Positions 17,861 to 20,138 of a stretch of DNA of 20,138 nt are shown piece after piece. Made by a program: the position numbers and the translations under genes. The notes beneath the pieces were generated by a model, which was given only the letters and a program-made list of their open reading frames with translations, was not told the DNA's origin and ran no database searches. The DNA lies in the NCBI GenBank assembly GCA_022539475.1, contig VCMS01000533.1:1-20138 (forward strand), given 5' to 3'. This stretch comes from Gracilaria domingensis (taxonomy: Eukaryota > Rhodophyta > Florideophyceae > Gracilariales > Gracilariaceae). Within the stretch, counting starts at the first letter, position 1. The number at the start of each line of letters is the position of its first letter.

Positions 17861-19060
17861 GACAGAGAGTTAAAGTGTGACTGTCCAACGTAGTCATCTC
17901 CCTTGTAAGGCAAGTGGCCACTCATGGAACGGTTTCTCTTTGTACGTAGTGATAAGACCAGGTTCATTCCAATAGGTGGATAGGTACGACATGATATGGA
18001 ATGGGAAAGATTGGTACGATGGGAATCCCTTGGGTGCATTCCATATAGTCGAAGTCTTTCGTTTCCGTTCAGGAAATTTGGCATCCACCATATAAGACGC
18101 TTGAACTACCTCATTCGTATCCGGTTCTTTCATCTTCAATTCATTGCGCCACACTTTCTTGCGTAATTGCACAATAGCATTGTGCTTGGCATGAGAGAAA
18201 CACTGCTCATCTTGCTCACATCCAATGAAACGCCGAGGCCCCTCAATATCCATACATGCCAGCGCGCACGAGAACGTCCCGGAGTAGAGATCAACCACAA
18301 CATCCCCGGGATTCGAGAACCTCGCTATCAGCTCCATCAGTAGTTGCCTCGACTTTTGTTCTGGACGAGCGTTCGCGGTTCGAATTCTTCTACCACTCTT
18401 CACTCTCCATCGGAGACTTCCCCAGGCGTAAGATTTGGAACCTGGTCAATGATAGAATAGTGCCCAGGATAGCGAGCTGAAACGTCGTTGAAGTTCTGAT
18501 AGTTCACCATTACCTTCTGTTCGCGTACGGGTTTCCATTCCTCACGCCATGCACGGCGTACTCCGTCGCCCAAACAGGCGAGTAGTATTACGCGCAGGGT
18601 TCTTCAAGGGGTTCGAACGAGAACGAATGAAGTTCATAGGCGTCGAAGTCCACTAAGATGTGATGCGCGGGTTTTTCGTTTCCGGCTTGCGTCCTAACGA
18701 ACTTGTGCTCCTCGCAAGAAATCTCTTCCAGTCCTACCAAACTGGTGTAACTTGCAAGACAAAACAAAAAGTGTCTGCCTGGTCGAAGCATGGATGCATG
18801 ATGGTCCGCAGCTATGTTGGTCCATATCATCGTCAGCAAATCCGTGCGTGACTCGGCTGGTCTGCGCGATGCCATAATGGTGGGTCTGTGAGCACGGAAC
18901 TGAACGTTTGCCTTCCAAAGATGATGCGAGCGATGGGAAGATAGTACCTGATGAGCCTGCCACCGAGTTCGTCATATTCCGACAACAATGCAGTTGAAGT
19001 AATTGCTTCTCCTGCTTCCCTCGCACCATATCTAGATGCATTTAAGCGTGCGCGTGTCAA
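17861..19060 (-). pseudogene. Beta-class DNA amino-methyltransferase domain (N6-adenine or N4-cytosine), frame-broken
   Basis: Motif order IV then I marks a beta-class N4/N6 DNA methyltransferase. Motif IV is TDPPLW (DPPLW at 18872-18886; the usual form is D-P-P-Y/W). ASMLRPGRHFLFCLAS (about 18780) is the L-x-P-G-G-x-f segment with the second Gly as Arg. Then come RPEQKSRQLLMELIARFS and NPGDVVVDLYSGTF, where DLYSGTF at 18272-18292 replaces the usual D-x-F-x-G-S/T-G motif I, and FIGCEQD, the SAM-ribose acidic block. Frame changes are needed near 18875, 18600 and 18410 and again at 17890. Eukaryotic genes of this class are uncommon, and the target base cannot be told from sequence. The domain flows into the SET domain on the same strand, so the ancestral protein was probably a fusion. 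Confidence 0.8.
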
Positions 19061-20138
19061 TCAAAAAGGTCATGGAGGGGGGAGGAACCCCATCTGCGAA
19101 CGGTTATCTTCTCGCCCCACAGAGGCACCAAGGTGTAATCACCTTCTTGCATTGTCCGCTATCGTAGAAATGACGATTGACATCGGAAGTTAACTGAGCT
19201 TTTCCCTGCCGGCGTTCCTGCTTGGAGGAGCTCGGAGATCTGTATCGAGTCCTCACGCTTAAACCGTGACGGTATTACTTCCTGCCATCCCTACTCTGAG
19301 GAGCGGCCCCTAGGGATAGAGTCGCGAGATGGTTGGAGGTTATGTACAGAACTAGTCGGCTTTGACGAATAGAAGACGACGTACTCTTTGGAGAATAATA
19401 TTGAAAACGGGGGATGGTACTCGGTGCGGTGGGCGGCCAGGTCTGAAAGCTTTCCAACAAATTCCATCTTGACGTTGGGACATTTTGGTAATAGGGAAAG
19501 CCATTTCAACACAATCTTCGCTGACATCTGCCAAGAATTCCTTTTGTGCCAACGTTCCCGTAAGGTTTGGCGTCGATAGTATCCGGAAGAGTATCGAAAG
19601 CCTGCAAGAAACGGTGTCGGTCACCATCTCAACGTGGGTTTCAGTTCTTCCCAACGTAAATGAAAGCTGACTCCGGACTGTACCCACAGAGCGGGATCAA
19701 TGACATGGAACCCAAGAGCGAACTTCTTTTCTACCAAGTCAGGTATGGGCCCCCCCAAAGCCCCAACATCTGCTGCACCATCCGACCCAAAGCCTAATGG
19801 TTGAGGCAAAGAAATCCCATACTTAGCAATTTGTTTGCACTGCAGTGTTGCCATCGTTCTCGCGTGCGTCTCATTTGAAGCTATGTGTATGCCGTCCGAC
19901 GAAGCTGCAGTCAGCTCTTTGGGTTCCCCTTCCGGTCTTTCCTCTCTTCGACCGCTGGGAGATTTCTCCTCCCGGAGTTATATGCTTCACGAAGGGCGAT
20001 AGAGTAAACTGCTGAAAACGAGTGGAGGGCCGCATATGCCTGAACGTAGTTCTCTTCGGTCTGGGCTGTACTCGTCCTGGACCATGTCGTTTGAATAAGG
20101 TCAAATGGTCCAGAAAGCGTTCTATGAACGAGGCTACC
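19061..20138 (-). pseudogene. N-terminal part of the methyltransferase-SET gene, unrecognised, runs off the window
   Basis: Coding-like sequence continues upstream of the methyltransferase on the same strand to the window edge, so the start is missing. Segments read naturally in turn: EENYVQAYAALHSFSAVYSI (about 20000-20060), ASSDGIHIASNETHARTMAT and then KYGISLPQPLGFGSDGAADV (19770-19900), FHVIDPALWVQSGVSFHLRW (about 19640-19700), and RFLQAFDTLPDTIDAKPYGN (about 19550-19620) after a frame change. From 19520 to 19200 the frames are ambiguous, with several stops. I recognise no domain. The first part is helical and may be a substrate- or partner-binding module. Being upstream in the same orientation without a clear gene boundary, it is probably part of the same protein of over 900 residues, but a separate gene is not excluded. 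Confidence 0.45.

Noticed and set aside
18256..18480. Plus-strand frame opposite the methyltransferase
   Set aside because: Antisense to the clear RPEQ and DLYSGTF motifs; no independent support.

Overview
The window looks like transposon-rich nuclear DNA of a eukaryote, most likely a fungus. The evidence is a decayed Ty3/gypsy retroelement with an integrase-side chromodomain, a Plavaka-type (EnSpm/CACTA-related) DNA transposase, and a series of short introns with GTAAGT donors and CTAAC branch-point-like sites. An early-diverging (chytrid-like) fungus is my best guess from the style of the Ty3 protease and the other genes, but the sequence does not settle this. I see no bacterial-style operons, rRNA, tRNA or CRISPR array.

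Layout. (1) 1-1428: no supportable gene; possibly the leader or LTR side of the retroelement. (2) 1429-7255, plus strand: a Ty3/gypsy element in the order gag, protease, reverse transcriptase, RNase H, integrase, chromodomain. It is broken by at least four in-frame stops and several frame changes, and some signature residues are replaced. LTRs were not found. (3) 7678-8886, minus strand: one unrecognised reading frame of about 400 codons with a single internal stop. (4) 8887-9408: AT-rich, non-coding, with an inverted repeat. (5) About 9368-10760, minus strand: seven GTAAGT donors, each followed at 35-55 bases by CTAAC or CTGAC, separating mini-exons that are partly tandem duplicates, with two long hairpins among them. 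(6) About 10930-16880: a Plavaka-like element with a plus-strand transposase (11052-14269) and a minus-strand partner gene (16831-14286) meeting tail to tail 16 bases apart. (7) 17297-20138, minus strand, running off the window: a frame-broken gene joining a beta-class DNA amino-methyltransferase to a C-terminal SET domain, after an unrecognised N-terminal part.

Reading of the whole. The right half holds a DNA transposon with an unknown second protein, beside a gene whose two enzymatic domains would mark DNA and a protein substrate such as histone. Whether the methyltransferase-SET gene is transposon cargo or a separate insertion cannot be decided here. Many frame breaks in the transposase and its partner are single-base changes in short homopolymers, so some may be assembly errors rather than decay. 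The Ty3 element also has true stop codons and altered catalytic or zinc-binding residues, so it is a relic.
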